Assembly (NCBI RefSeq): GCF_018375725.1
Contig: NZ_JAHACR010000001.1
Location: 55,708 to 119,707 of the forward strand
DNA length: 64,000 bases
Origin: Burkholderia sp.
Lineage (GTDB): Bacteria; Pseudomonadota; Gammaproteobacteria; Burkholderiales; Burkholderiaceae
Direction: 5' to 3'
The position numbers and the translations under genes are program-made. Shown here piece after piece: positions 51,049-59,479 of this stretch (within the stretch, counting starts at the first letter, position 1; each line of letters opens with the position of its first letter). Under the pieces are notes generated by a model. That model saw only the letters and a list, made by a program, of their open reading frames with translations. It had not been told where the DNA came from and did no database searches.

Positions 51049-53256
51049 ATGAACATCAATACGCTGAAAGGTGCCTTGCCGATCGCGGCCAGGCTGCTTG
51101 CGGAGAAGTGTGGTCTGAAGGTGCGCATAGGCGGCAATCGAGCCTACGCGAACCCCAGCGAGATCGTGCTTCCCGATCTTCCAATCGAAGTGGAAAAGGC
51201 TCGGGTTCTCGGACTCGGGTTTGTTCTCCACGAAGGGGCGGGGCATATCGTTCATACCGACTTCGAGTCGGTTGCGGCGATGGACCTCCCGGCTTTCACT
51301 TTTCGGATCTACAACGCACTCGAGGACGTGCGCATTGAAGGCCTGGTGGAGCGGCGCTACCCTGGTGCCAATCGGATCTTTATGGCAATGCGGGAAACCC
51401 TGTCGAAAGACGGGCAGCTTCGCGAAATGTCGAATTCCTCCGATCTGGCTGAAGCTCTGATTACCGCGACGGTGCATACGTTGAACTGGCGGCAGCTCAA
51501 ACGAACCTTTTTTGAGGCTCGTGAAGCGATCGCCGTGCAATGGCTTACGAGTGCGTTCGATAGTTCTTTTGCGAACGCATATCTGGCGGTCATCAGCAAG
51601 GTTCAATTCGCACACACGTCGGCCGACGCTGCCCGGATCGCTGTCGAGGCCGTTTCCCTCCTGCAGCAGTATGCAGAGGAGAACTCGGACCCGGATCAAG
51701 ATTCGAGCGACACGGAAGACGGCGGTGAGGATGAAGCCAACGGGGATTCCTCGAAGGCTGATTCCGATCCGAACGGCGAAGCAGGATCCGGCGGCGATAG
51801 CGATCAGCCCGAGAACAGCGGGCAAGACCGCGAATCCGGTAGTGACGGTGACGTTCAGTCTGCTCCTGCGTCGGATCAGCCGGCCTCGGCGGGCGCCATC
51901 GGTGACGATTCAGCCGCGGATGATGGTGCGACGTCGACCGACGAGGGAGACCCTTCGAATGGTCTAGCGGACGCTGATTCAGATGCGGTCGAGGATCCAT
52001 CCTCGGCACAAGGCGGTTCTGCTGACGCTGGCGGTAAGGCTGAATCGGAGCCTGACGGCGATGGGCCGGAAAGCGGCGCTGGATCTGCAGCTGATACCGG
52101 CGACGATTCGCAGCCCGGCGACGGTTCGCAGCCCGGCGTCGGTTCTCAACCCGGCGACGGCTCGCAGCCCAGTGACGGTTCGCAACACGGTGACGGCTCG
52201 CAACCGGGAGATGGTTCGAAACCCGGTGATGGTTCGAGTCAGGACCCTGGCTCTGTCTCTGCTACTGAAGACGGTACGGGCGCGTGCGCCTTGGCCGACG
52301 ACGGGCAGCAGCAGGACCAGATGAATGATTCGGGAGCTTCGTCGCTGGACCTTTCCCAGAAAGCGACGTCGCGCGATGTTCGTGTGGCGTTAGGCGCTGG
52401 CTATAACCCCGGAGAGGATCTCGGGGAAATAGTCCAGGGCATGCTGAATGGGATGGCGAACGAGTCGGATGCGCCTCCAGTTCTTTCGAACGCGATCCCG
52501 TTCACGGAAGAGATCGATGACAACGGCGAAATCGTCCAGCGCGTCAAGCGTGAGTCGATCGCGCTGCGTCGGAGATTGACGACGGCTCTGGAAGCGGTAA
52601 CACAAACCAGAAGCTGGGATGCGTATGCGGGTGAACGGCTTTCCAATTTGGGTGCGCTCAGGCTGTCGACTGGCGACCTGAACATCTTCGAGCGGGAGTC
52701 ATCGCGGAACAGCATCGACGTTGCGATCCACTTGCTTCTCGATCGTTCCGGAAGTATGCAACTCGAGGAGCGGATGACGTTGGCGATTGATACTTGCACC
52801 GCGCTCGGTATCGCTCTCGGGCAAATCGACGGGGTACAGGTGGCAACGTCCGCGTTTCCGTCCGGATCACGAGAGTGCGATCGGGATGTTCTCATACTGA
52901 ATCGCTTCGGTGAGTCGGTGCGGAAGCGTGCCGGCCGGATCGCGGCGGTTCGAGCGGACGGTCACAACACGCCGCTCGCGGACGCGCTGCTTTATGGCCA
53001 GTACTCGCTGTTGTCGACAAAGGCGACCCGGCGGATTCTCCTGCCGATAACCGATGGTGTACCTGACAGCAAGGAAGGCGTGGTGGATGTGGTTGCATCG
53101 TGTCAGCGCTGGGGAATCGAGGTGATCGGTGTTGGTATCGGCCAAGATATTTCCGGTGTGATTCCCAACAGCATCTGTATCAAGGAGGTTGCAGATCTGC
53201 CGACCGAGATGTTCGAGCTGCTTCGCAAGCAGCTTGTTCTGAAGAAGGCGGCGTAG
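51049..53256 (+). CDS. CobT-like von Willebrand factor A protein
   Basis: A 735-residue protein. The N-terminal 205 residues contain a metallopeptidase-like GFVLHEGAGHIVHTDF segment and ALEDVRIEGLVERRYPGA. An acidic, low-complexity middle (about residues 205-420) includes repeats of SQPGDG around residues 353-395. The C-terminal VWA domain has a MIDAS motif DRSGSMQ (near residue 563), a Thr near NTPLADALLYG and DGVPDSKEG. This matches CobT of cobaltochelatase and its plasmid and phage relatives, which pair with the CobS-like ATPase. HExxH is replaced by HEGAGH, retaining both His. Function on the plasmid unknown. Confidence 0.87.
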   Translation: MNINTLKGALPIAARLLAEKCGLKVRIGGNRAYANPSEIVLPDLPIEVEKARVLGLGFVLHEGAGHIVHTDFESVAAMDLPAFTFRIYNALEDVRIEGLVERRYPGANRIFMAMRETLSKDGQLREMSNSSDLAEALITATVHTLNWRQLKRTFFEAREAIAVQWLTSAFDSSFANAYLAVISKVQFAHTSADAARIAVEAVSLLQQYAEENSDPDQDSSDTEDGGEDEANGDSSKADSDPNGEAGSGGDSDQPENSGQDRESGSDGDVQSAPASDQPASAGAIGDDSAADDGATSTDEGDPSNGLADADSDAVEDPSSAQGGSADAGGKAESEPDGDGPESGAGSAADTGDDSQPGDGSQPGVGSQPGDGSQPSDGSQHGDGSQPGDGSKPGDGSSQDPGSVSATEDGTGACALADDGQQQDQMNDSGASSLDLSQKATSRDVRVALGAGYNPGEDLGEIVQGMLNGMANESDAPPVLSNAIPFTEEIDDNGEIVQRVKRESIALRRRLTTALEAVTQTRSWDAYAGERLSNLGALRLSTGDLNIFERESSRNSIDVAIHLLLDRSGSMQLEERMTLAIDTCTALGIALGQIDGVQVATSAFPSGSRECDRDVLILNRFGESVRKRAGRIAAVRADGHNTPLADALLYGQYSLLSTKATRRILLPITDGVPDSKEGVVDVVASCQRWGIEVIGVGIGQDISGVIPNSICIKEVADLPTEMFELLRKQLVLKKAA

Positions 53257-53263
53257 GCCGGGC

Positions 53264-53288
53264 CCGGGGGGGAATCCCCCGGTTTTTT
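53264..53288 (+). terminator. Rho-independent terminator after the VWA gene
   Basis: CCGGGGG and CCCCCGG arms with TTTTTT directly after the stem. Confidence 0.8.
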
Positions 53289-53314
53289 AACTGCAGTAGC
53301 AAAAGGGGTAGACG

Positions 53315-54388
53315 ATGAGCGTCGATGTGCTCGAGCGTCGGCTTGAGAATGAAAGGCAGGTCGCCGAAGCTCAGTCGCGTTCGGATGGTCGTTGGCCTGA
53401 CTTGCTGCAGGTGGCCGGCCTGGACGAACAGTATCTGCGACTGAAGCGAAACGGTCCGTGTCCTTTTTGTGGGGGCAAGGACCGATATGTCTTTACCGAC
53501 AAGTACGGCGATGGAAGTTACTTCTGCCGCGGATGCGGCGGCGGCAACGGGCTCAAGCTGCTGAGCGTGGTTTTCCCTGAGAAGACGTTCATGCAACGTG
53601 TTCGCTGGGTGCTGGAGTCGCTTGGGGTGGGTTTGCCCGAGTCTCCGGTACGTCCACGCAATGCAGATGCACCGCGCCGGTCTGGCGAGCCGATGAGCAA
53701 GGAGGAGTTTGCTCGACGCAAGGCTCGCCACGTAAAGCTTTGGAACGAGGCTCGGCGAATCTCGGTTGGTGATCCGGTCTGGAAGTATCTGACCGGCCGT
53801 CTTCCCGAGCTTGATCCGGCTGATATTCCTGCTGTTCTTCGGTTTCACCCTGCCCTGCCGTATTGGGAAAAGGACGAGGACGAGAAATTTGTTCTTGTTG
53901 GGAAGTTCCCCGGCATGGTGGCAGGAATTCAAGGACCGGATGGTGTCTGCTGCAACATCCATCGCACCTTCCTCACGGAGGATGGTGCGAAGGCCCCGGT
54001 ACCGAGCGTGAAGAAGAAGGAACTCTCACTTGGAATCAAGGGGGGGGCCATTCGACTCTACGCTCCGACTAGCCGGGAACTGAGCGTTGCGGAAGGCATC
54101 GAAACGTCCCTTGCTGTCCGGGTGTTTCGCCGTGAAACTTGCTGGTCTATGGTCGACGCCGGCGGAATGGAGGAGTTCGATTTCTCCGTGCTCGACGATA
54201 TCGATCTGCTTCGGATCTACCAGGACAATGACCTTCCCGACAGTCGGGGAGTTCGTCGTGGCTTCCTGGCAGGCGAGAAGCTCGCTGAGCGCGCGAAGGC
54301 GATGGGCAAGCGAGTGATCAAGTACGCACCAGCCAAGGCCGGGACGGACATGCTGGACTTTGTTCGTTCGTTACCAAAGCGGTCATGA
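53315..54388 (+). CDS. Plasmid DNA primase (zinc finger plus Toprim)
   Basis: A 357-residue primase of the P4 alpha / TraC-like group. An N-terminal zinc ribbon is CPFCGGKDRYVF with CRGCGGGNG (Cys near 49, 52, 71 and 74). A middle DUF7146-like domain follows. The C-terminal Toprim_3 fold has VAEGIETSLAV (the catalytic Glu), LRIYQDND (Asp-x-Asp) and AGTDMLDFVRSL. It is shorter than P4 alpha because the helicase part is missing. It would prime lagging-strand or complementary-strand synthesis in the recipient. It ends at a terminator. Confidence 0.88.
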   Translation: MSVDVLERRLENERQVAEAQSRSDGRWPDLLQVAGLDEQYLRLKRNGPCPFCGGKDRYVFTDKYGDGSYFCRGCGGGNGLKLLSVVFPEKTFMQRVRWVLESLGVGLPESPVRPRNADAPRRSGEPMSKEEFARRKARHVKLWNEARRISVGDPVWKYLTGRLPELDPADIPAVLRFHPALPYWEKDEDEKFVLVGKFPGMVAGIQGPDGVCCNIHRTFLTEDGAKAPVPSVKKKELSLGIKGGAIRLYAPTSRELSVAEGIETSLAVRVFRRETCWSMVDAGGMEEFDFSVLDDIDLLRIYQDNDLPDSRGVRRGFLAGEKLAERAKAMGKRVIKYAPAKAGTDMLDFVRSLPKRS

Positions 54389-54414
54389 AGATAGGTCGGA
54401 ATCGACCTGAACAG

Positions 54415-54444
54415 AAAGCGCCGGGGGAACTCGGCGCTTTTTTT
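54415..54444 (+). terminator. Rho-independent terminator after the primase gene
   Basis: AAAGCGCCG and CGGCGCTTT arms, followed by TTTT. Confidence 0.85.
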
Positions 54445-54516
54445 ATGGGGAGCAGACATCCCCTTGCAAGGCTGTTCGCAATCAGTATCCTGTCGCTATA
54501 ACGTCAGGCCAATCAA

Positions 54517-55221
54517 ATGAGTAATCAGATCGATCGTCTTACCATCCATACTCAAGCTGAAGAAGAGCGCTTCGTGTGTACGTGGCGGCTCGGGCGCAAA
54601 CAGGGCATCGTGTATGTCACGGTGGAGGCAGATGTTGCCGAGAAGGATGTTGTCGCGGAGTTGAGCACGCTGCATTACCTCGTCGAGGACGTCCAATTGA
54701 TGGGTGACAATCGGAGCGGAGCGAGCCTCGAGATCACGATCTCCAACCCGACCATCTTGGATCTACGAAGCGGCCGGAGCAAGAAGTCGCACCTGTATCC
54801 TTACGCGGTGCTGCTTCTGACGAAATTCCTCGAAGTCCCGCTCAACGTTGAGAAGGACTGCTCGTGGGTGGGTGAGGGTGCCAAGACCCGTGAGCGGCAT
54901 CTGTTGGTATCTGAGCCGCTCAAGCTCTTCTTGGATGTGAAGGGACACGGCAAAGTCGGCGTACGGCAGCACAGCTTTGATCAATTCCGGGCACGGTTGA
55001 ATCATGTCAGCGCGGTCGTAGCCTGGAAGGAGATGCAACGGGTCGCAAAGGCCGGAATGTCGCCCATTCGGAATCCGGAGCGGGGGAGCACCAAGCTATA
55101 CCACGCAGAGAGTCATTGGGTGTTCGTGGTGGGCGACGACGGGTACTTCGTCACCGCCTACACTGACTTCAACGGGGGAAAGCATGCCCGGCAGGCAGGC
55201 GATACACCGGAGATCCGATGA
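54517..55221 (+). CDS. Hypothetical protein
   Basis: A 234-residue protein without a recognised family. Beta-rich N-terminus (DRLTIHTQAEEERFVCTWRLGRKQGIVYVTVEAD), middle with YPYAVLLLTKFLEVPLNVEKD. The end (HWVFVVGDDGYFVTAYTDFNGGKHARQ) is of a nuclease- or toxin-like look but without clear catalytic residues. It is expressed alone after a terminator. Its 3' end overlaps the convergent XRE gene by 53 bases. Confidence 0.63.
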   Translation: MSNQIDRLTIHTQAEEERFVCTWRLGRKQGIVYVTVEADVAEKDVVAELSTLHYLVEDVQLMGDNRSGASLEITISNPTILDLRSGRSKKSHLYPYAVLLLTKFLEVPLNVEKDCSWVGEGAKTRERHLLVSEPLKLFLDVKGHGKVGVRQHSFDQFRARLNHVSAVVAWKEMQRVAKAGMSPIRNPERGSTKLYHAESHWVFVVGDDGYFVTAYTDFNGGKHARQAGDTPEIR

Positions 55222-55849
55222 CATGGAGGCTTTGGGGCGCCTGATGTGCGGCATATCCAAAGCCAATGTCCGTCTGAGACAACTGGATCACGGTGTCGTC
55301 CTCAAAAGAGAACTCCCACTGAGAAGCGCCATCCTCGTGTGTTGCCAAGGCCTTCAGCTTGGCTATGTACATCAATCCATCGTATTGGACGATGTAATGC
55401 CGATCCGCCTCAAGTCCCAGATTCTGGGTGGTATAGACGACCTTGTCACCGGCTTGGACGAGATCCATTGCCTCGCGGGCAGAAACGCTCCAATAGAAGA
55501 ACAGCCCGATCCAACCAATGGTCGAAAATTCCTTGATGCGTTCGGGCAACGACATCTGAATCGGATTGTGCCCGGACGGATCGTAGAGGAGGTAGCTGTT
55601 CAAGCTTCCCACGCCGATCAGGTAGTCGGGCGTGACGTTTAGACGTCTGGCGAGATCGATCAGGATGTCATAGCTCGGGACGAACACGCCGGACAAGTAC
55701 TTGTATGCCGTCGGCGATGTGACCCCTATTAAGTCCGCAATGTACCGGCTCCGGGCAAATCCGGTAGTCGGAAGTCCTCTTGCGTCAAGAATCGTATGCA
55801 GACGCTTCCCGAACGTCTGCCTGACGGCGTCGATGCCGCTCTTTTCCAT
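55169..55849 (-). CDS. XRE-family repressor-like regulator
   Basis: A 226-residue regulator. The N-terminal helix-turn-helix covers residues about 10-75 (RSRYIADLIGVTSPTAYKYLSGVFVPSYDILIDLARRLNVTPDYLIG). The C-terminal half has AGDKVVYTTQNLGLEADRHYIVQYDGLMYIAKLKAL, resembling the beta fold of phage CI/LexA-type C-terminal domains. I see no clear Ser-Lys protease dyad, so self-cleavage is not predicted. It is divergent from the FlhDC-like genes, the same layout as SetR and SetCD in SXT. It probably binds the palindromes in the shared gap and represses transfer. This is inference. Confidence 0.78.
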   Translation of the reverse strand: MEKSGIDAVRQTFGKRLHTILDARGLPTTGFARSRYIADLIGVTSPTAYKYLSGVFVPSYDILIDLARRLNVTPDYLIGVGSLNSYLLYDPSGHNPIQMSLPERIKEFSTIGWIGLFFYWSVSAREAMDLVQAGDKVVYTTQNLGLEADRHYIVQYDGLMYIAKLKALATHEDGASQWEFSFEDDTVIQLSQTDIGFGYAAHQAPQSLHVIGSPVYRLPAGHAFPR

Positions 55850-56245
55850 GGTGGCGCACCCAAAAAGTGAGTTTTCTGCTCAGTATTATGCCGCAGGTCA
55901 GTTACCCCGGACGACAAAAGTCGAGGGCGGATACTCCGGAATCCATTTTGTCAAGCTGTTTTGTCAAGCCCAATGCGCATGTGAAATTTCTGTCCAGGCC
56001 GTCGGATCCCCCAAGTTTGCCGACGGCCGAAACCGACCAACAGTTAACGGCACGGTAAGGAAGAACCTGAGCTTTGTCGAGTGCGGTACCTAACATTGAC
56101 GAGCATAAAGGACTTGACGCTTGCATTCCATCGCGGACTTGGGTAGATTCCCGTCAGGAACACTTCCTGTCAAGAAGTTGTTTCCCCAAAAAAGGATGTT
56201 AAGTAAAGGTTATCGACCAGTGACCACGATCGAGGGTTTTCAGAA
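55850..56245. promoter_or_regulatory. Divergent control region of XRE and FlhDC-like genes
   Basis: Tandem TTTTGTCAAGC at 55946-55956 and 55959-55969 (13-base period) gives two TTGACA boxes reading toward the XRE gene. TTGCAT (56121-56126) and TAGATT (56144-56149), 17 bases apart, read toward flhD. Palindromes TTCCCGTCAGGAA (56148-56160) and ACTTCCTGTCAAGAAGT (56162-56178) overlap or follow this promoter. TGTCAAG is common to all elements. No gene is seen. Confidence 0.65.
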
Positions 56246-56530
56246 ATGTGTCCTATTCTTGAGCTTGCCGCGCTTGAAAACGTAAAGGCCGTCGAGAATC
56301 GCTGGAACGCGGTTCGCATGAACCAGACGCGCGCGATGCTCGTGTACAAGCTGAGCAGCGAAGCCGTTGACGTCCTTCTCTCGACCCCCCTCGAAGTTCT
56401 TGTTGAGAAGGTCAAGGATGCAAACCAGGCGATTTTTGTGGACAACCAGTTCACGGATCTCCTCAAGGTTGTGACGGTTCAGGCGGCGCCGAAGTCCACC
56501 GTACAGAACGTCATTGCTCTGCGCGGCTGA
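56246..56530 (+). CDS. FlhD-like transcriptional activator subunit
   Basis: A 94-residue helical protein. NRWNAVRMNQTRAMLVYKLSSEAVDVLLSTPLEVLVEKVKDANQAIFV follows the FlhD plan, in which a helix ending in the pattern A-MFRLG-S is followed by a short HTH. It lies directly before an FlhC-like gene (two bases apart), which strengthens the call. Plasmid and ICE relatives (SetD, AcaD) form a complex with their FlhC-like partner and activate transfer operons. Sequence similarity alone is low, so the assignment leans on context. Confidence 0.7.
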   Translation: MCPILELAALENVKAVENRWNAVRMNQTRAMLVYKLSSEAVDVLLSTPLEVLVEKVKDANQAIFVDNQFTDLLKVVTVQAAPKSTVQNVIALRG

Positions 56531-56532
56531 TC

Positions 56533-57087
56533 ATGAAAAATCTGCAGCTACGCTTCTACATCGAGCACGAGCATAGGCTCAAGCGCCTGTGCGAGTTCGG
56601 CGCCCGTCCTAAAACGATGCAGGCGCTCCTGTCTCCTCGCGGCGGCGTACACATCCAGACCTTCCGCGAAATCTTTACCCAGCTCACCGGCCGTACACCC
56701 AAGCCGGGCATGTCTCCGGCGCAGGACTACGCGTTCTTGCAGAAGCCGGGCTGGCGCTTCAAAGGCAGCCTGATCCTCCAAGCCTACATACGCCTCTGCG
56801 AACTCGGTGCGCACCACATCGACTCCCTGATCGAAGCTTACGCATTCTTCCTTGAAAGCTCCGAACCGGAAAAGAGCTCTGAGTTCTCGTTCGAGCGGGC
56901 TCTGATTTTGGTTCGCGGGTTCGAGACGGGTGATCTTCGGTTCACGAAGTGCGCCTGCTGCTCATCCCATCATGTGCATGAGCGAAACGAACCCGTGATG
57001 TGCCCGGTGTGCAACAACGGGAACTTCGGCGGATCCCGCAAGCGCCACAGGAACCGCGTTCTTGCGACATTCCACCAAGCGGGGTAA
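56533..57087 (+). CDS. FlhC-like transcriptional activator subunit (SetC/AcaC type)
   Basis: A 184-residue protein with the FlhC layout: GARPKTMQALLS, TGRTPKPGMSPAQD and ALILVRGFETGDLRFTKCACCSSHHVHERNEPVMCPVCNNG divided over residues 24-162. The zinc ligands Cys140, Cys143, Cys157 and Cys160 are in the FlhC positions (137, 140, 157, 160 in E. coli FlhC). FlhD-FlhC activates flagellar genes. On SXT ICEs and IncA/C plasmids the relatives SetCD and AcaCD are master activators of conjugation. With the XRE gene next door this is most likely the transfer switch. Confidence 0.85.
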   Translation: MKNLQLRFYIEHEHRLKRLCEFGARPKTMQALLSPRGGVHIQTFREIFTQLTGRTPKPGMSPAQDYAFLQKPGWRFKGSLILQAYIRLCELGAHHIDSLIEAYAFFLESSEPEKSSEFSFERALILVRGFETGDLRFTKCACCSSHHVHERNEPVMCPVCNNGNFGGSRKRHRNRVLATFHQAG

Positions 57088-57307
57088 GTGATTGTTTCCG
57101 GCTGCTCGCGCAGCTACCACTATTCTGCATCAAATTTCGAACGTTGTAAGCATCTTCTTTCTCATCAGGAAGAATAGTCAAATCTGAGTGGGGGAGGTTG
57201 ACAATCCGTCTCAGATTTCTGTCAAGAAGGGTAAAGCGAGGAAAGACTGTTCTTTTGACGAACGTTTCGCGCTTTCTCGGGTAGGTGGCAGAGCATAGAC
57301 TTTTTTT
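57088..57307 (+). promoter_or_regulatory. Region before traI with palindrome copies
   Basis: TTTCTGTCAAGAA at 57216-57228 and a weaker TTCTCATCAGGAA ending near 57171 lie upstream of traI. CTCGGGTAGGT near 57279 resembles the TTGGGTAGATT shared by the flhD and trbB promoters. No gene. Confidence 0.5.
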
Positions 57308-59479
57308 ATGCTCAAAAAACTCCTACAGCGGCTGACAGGCCGATCGGACGAGACGTCGCAGGAAGCCCCGGCTGTCGCGCCGGTTGTGCTTCAACGACAT
57401 GCTGCGTCTAAAGTTCGTGTGGACACAGTAGCGTCGCGTGTTCCCGTTTATCCCCCTGTCGATCCGGGCATTGAAGTCTTGCCGGTCGATAGCATTGTGG
57501 AAAGCCAGTCCGCCATGGTCGCGCGGATTCGCACCGTGGCGGGGGGTACTGAAGCAGATTTCTCCGACATGTACCTATCGGTGATCCGGAACCTTGCCGA
57601 GTACATACATCTTCTTCCAGCTTCTCGCCAAGAAACGCACACGGGCGCCGGCGGTTTGTTCCGCCTGTCGCTGGAAATGGGCTTTTACTGCTTGCAGGCC
57701 TCCGAGGGGGTGATTTTCACCCCGACCGAAGGTGTGGAGCGCCGTCATAAGCTTGAGCCGCGGTGGCGCTACGCAGCGTTCCTGGCTGGGGTCTGCTCAG
57801 AGCTGCACCGGCCGCTGGCGTCCTTGATCGTCAGTGGGCCGGATGGCGCTCAATGGCCCAAGTACTTGCTGCCTTTGCATCGGTGGTGTGGTGAAGGCGG
57901 ATTTGACCGGTATCACATTTCCTGGCAACCCGAACCGCGCTTTGAGACCGCGTCGGCAAAGGGCGAGGTGTCGGCGATGATTAGCCGTATCGTTCCCGAT
58001 CGCTGTCTGCAATACCTCGAAGCCGGTTCGCCGGCGATCGCTCCCATCGTGTTCTCCGTTGCGACTGGTGTGGCGCGAGACAACGAAAACTCCGTTGCAG
58101 AGCTCGTTGCGCGGATTCGAAAGCGCGTCCTGGATCGCGACAAGGCGGTTCGGCCGGATTACTACGGCACGATGGTCGTGGGTAACCATCTTGAGCCTCA
58201 TCTTCTCGAGGCGATGCGTACGCTTATTCGTGACGGCAAGTGGAAGATCAACGAGGAAGGGGGCCGCGTATGGTTCGGTGCGGACGGTCTGTTTGTGATC
58301 TGGAAGAAGGCCGCGGAGGAACTGTCGCGGGAAATCGCTCAAAAGGGAATTCAGGGTGTGCCAACGGAGGCAAACACGCTCGCCGAGGCCCTGCTGAACG
58401 CGAAGGTCTTTACGGCGAAGGTGGACCGCGATCCGTATTGGAAGGTCGTCCTTCCCAACGGCAAGGAATACGTCGCAACCAAACTCGTCAACCCTCTTAG
58501 CCTGCTCGGCGATATCGAGGTATCGCCGTTACCTACGGCGTTGGCGGGCGGAATCGCTGCTCCGGTCGCAGCCCCGCCCGGCGGTAGCGTTTCGCAAATG
58601 CCGGCGGCGACACCAACTACTGCGGTATCTCAAGTGGCTGCGCCTCCGCAGACTCCCGCGCCAGTCGGGGCCACCTCCACTCCGGGCGAGGCTCCGAGGC
58701 CGCCGGCACCGGCCGGAAAAGCGCCGGACAGGCTGACGTCATTGATGCAACAACAAGCGCAGTCACGGTCGGCGATGCGGACGCTGGATCCGACGGAACT
58801 GGGCGAGAGAACGTCAGAAGAAGCGATCGCAGAGCGTGTTGCTGAGGGAGCAAATCCTCCCGCCGCAAAACCGGATGTTGACGTGGCAACAGTGGAACAG
58901 GCTGCAAACACAAGCGGGACGCCTGGCATCGCAGAAGGTACGCCGAGCCTTGCCGATTCGGGCGAGGGGCAGGGTGTGCGCGGCAGCAAGAAAGCGCGGG
59001 CGGGTAGGGATGATGGCGCGGCATCCGCGCAAAAGGATGTTCCATCTTCGACGGGCGGCGCCGGGAATCGAGGGGTTATTCAGAAGCAAGATGCTCCTGC
59101 ACAAGCCAAGCTCCTGGCGCCAGCTGAGCAGGCCGAGTTCTCATACGTTCAGCTTCTGCCCGAGCAATTTCGGCGCAAGTTGAAGCCGTTCCTTGGGGAA
59201 ACGTTAGGGCGTTTGATTGCGGATTATCGATCGGGAGAGTTCAACGACAAGTTCTTGCTCGACCGCGATGGTTTGTGCGTGAGCTTCAAATACGCGGGAA
59301 CCCTCGGCGCCCCTCTCCCGGCAGTGATTGAGGAGCTCGATCACCTGAACATGCTCTACGTCGACCCTTCCAATCCTGGCAAGAAGCAGCACCACCGGAA
59401 GCTACCGGGCTCGGATAAAGACGCACCGTGCCTCGTCTTGGCGTCACACGCCGTTCAGTATCTCGAGATCATCCAATGA
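57308..59479 (+). CDS. traI: MOBH-type relaxase TraI
   Basis: A 723-residue relaxase of the TraI_2 family (MOBH), which nicks oriT and leads the strand into the recipient. Residues about 85-330 form the TraI_2 core with LPASRQETHTGAGGLFRLSLEMGFYCLQAS (residue His111), and the WPKYLLPLHRW block. The middle is Pro/Ala-rich. The C-terminal winged-helix-like domain (SYVQLLPEQFRRKLKPFLGETLGRLIADYR) and LYVDPSNPGKKQHHRKL finish it. The HD motif of many MOBH proteins is not apparent: AGVCSELHRPL lies at that place. This may be a feature of a subfamily. It overlaps traD by four bases. Confidence 0.85.
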   Translation: MLKKLLQRLTGRSDETSQEAPAVAPVVLQRHAASKVRVDTVASRVPVYPPVDPGIEVLPVDSIVESQSAMVARIRTVAGGTEADFSDMYLSVIRNLAEYIHLLPASRQETHTGAGGLFRLSLEMGFYCLQASEGVIFTPTEGVERRHKLEPRWRYAAFLAGVCSELHRPLASLIVSGPDGAQWPKYLLPLHRWCGEGGFDRYHISWQPEPRFETASAKGEVSAMISRIVPDRCLQYLEAGSPAIAPIVFSVATGVARDNENSVAELVARIRKRVLDRDKAVRPDYYGTMVVGNHLEPHLLEAMRTLIRDGKWKINEEGGRVWFGADGLFVIWKKAAEELSREIAQKGIQGVPTEANTLAEALLNAKVFTAKVDRDPYWKVVLPNGKEYVATKLVNPLSLLGDIEVSPLPTALAGGIAAPVAAPPGGSVSQMPAATPTTAVSQVAAPPQTPAPVGATSTPGEAPRPPAPAGKAPDRLTSLMQQQAQSRSAMRTLDPTELGERTSEEAIAERVAEGANPPAAKPDVDVATVEQAANTSGTPGIAEGTPSLADSGEGQGVRGSKKARAGRDDGAASAQKDVPSSTGGAGNRGVIQKQDAPAQAKLLAPAEQAEFSYVQLLPEQFRRKLKPFLGETLGRLIADYRSGEFNDKFLLDRDGLCVSFKYAGTLGAPLPAVIEELDHLNMLYVDPSNPGKKQHHRKLPGSDKDAPCLVLASHAVQYLEIIQ

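Noticed and set aside
49804..51825. 673-codon open frame on the minus strand
   Set aside because: It is antisense to the DUF3150 and VWA genes and shows no protein family pattern.
55169..55849. LexA/CI-type self-cleaving repressor
   Set aside because: The C-terminal fold is similar but I could not find the Ala-Gly cleavage site or a Ser-Lys dyad, so it is called only an XRE-family regulator.
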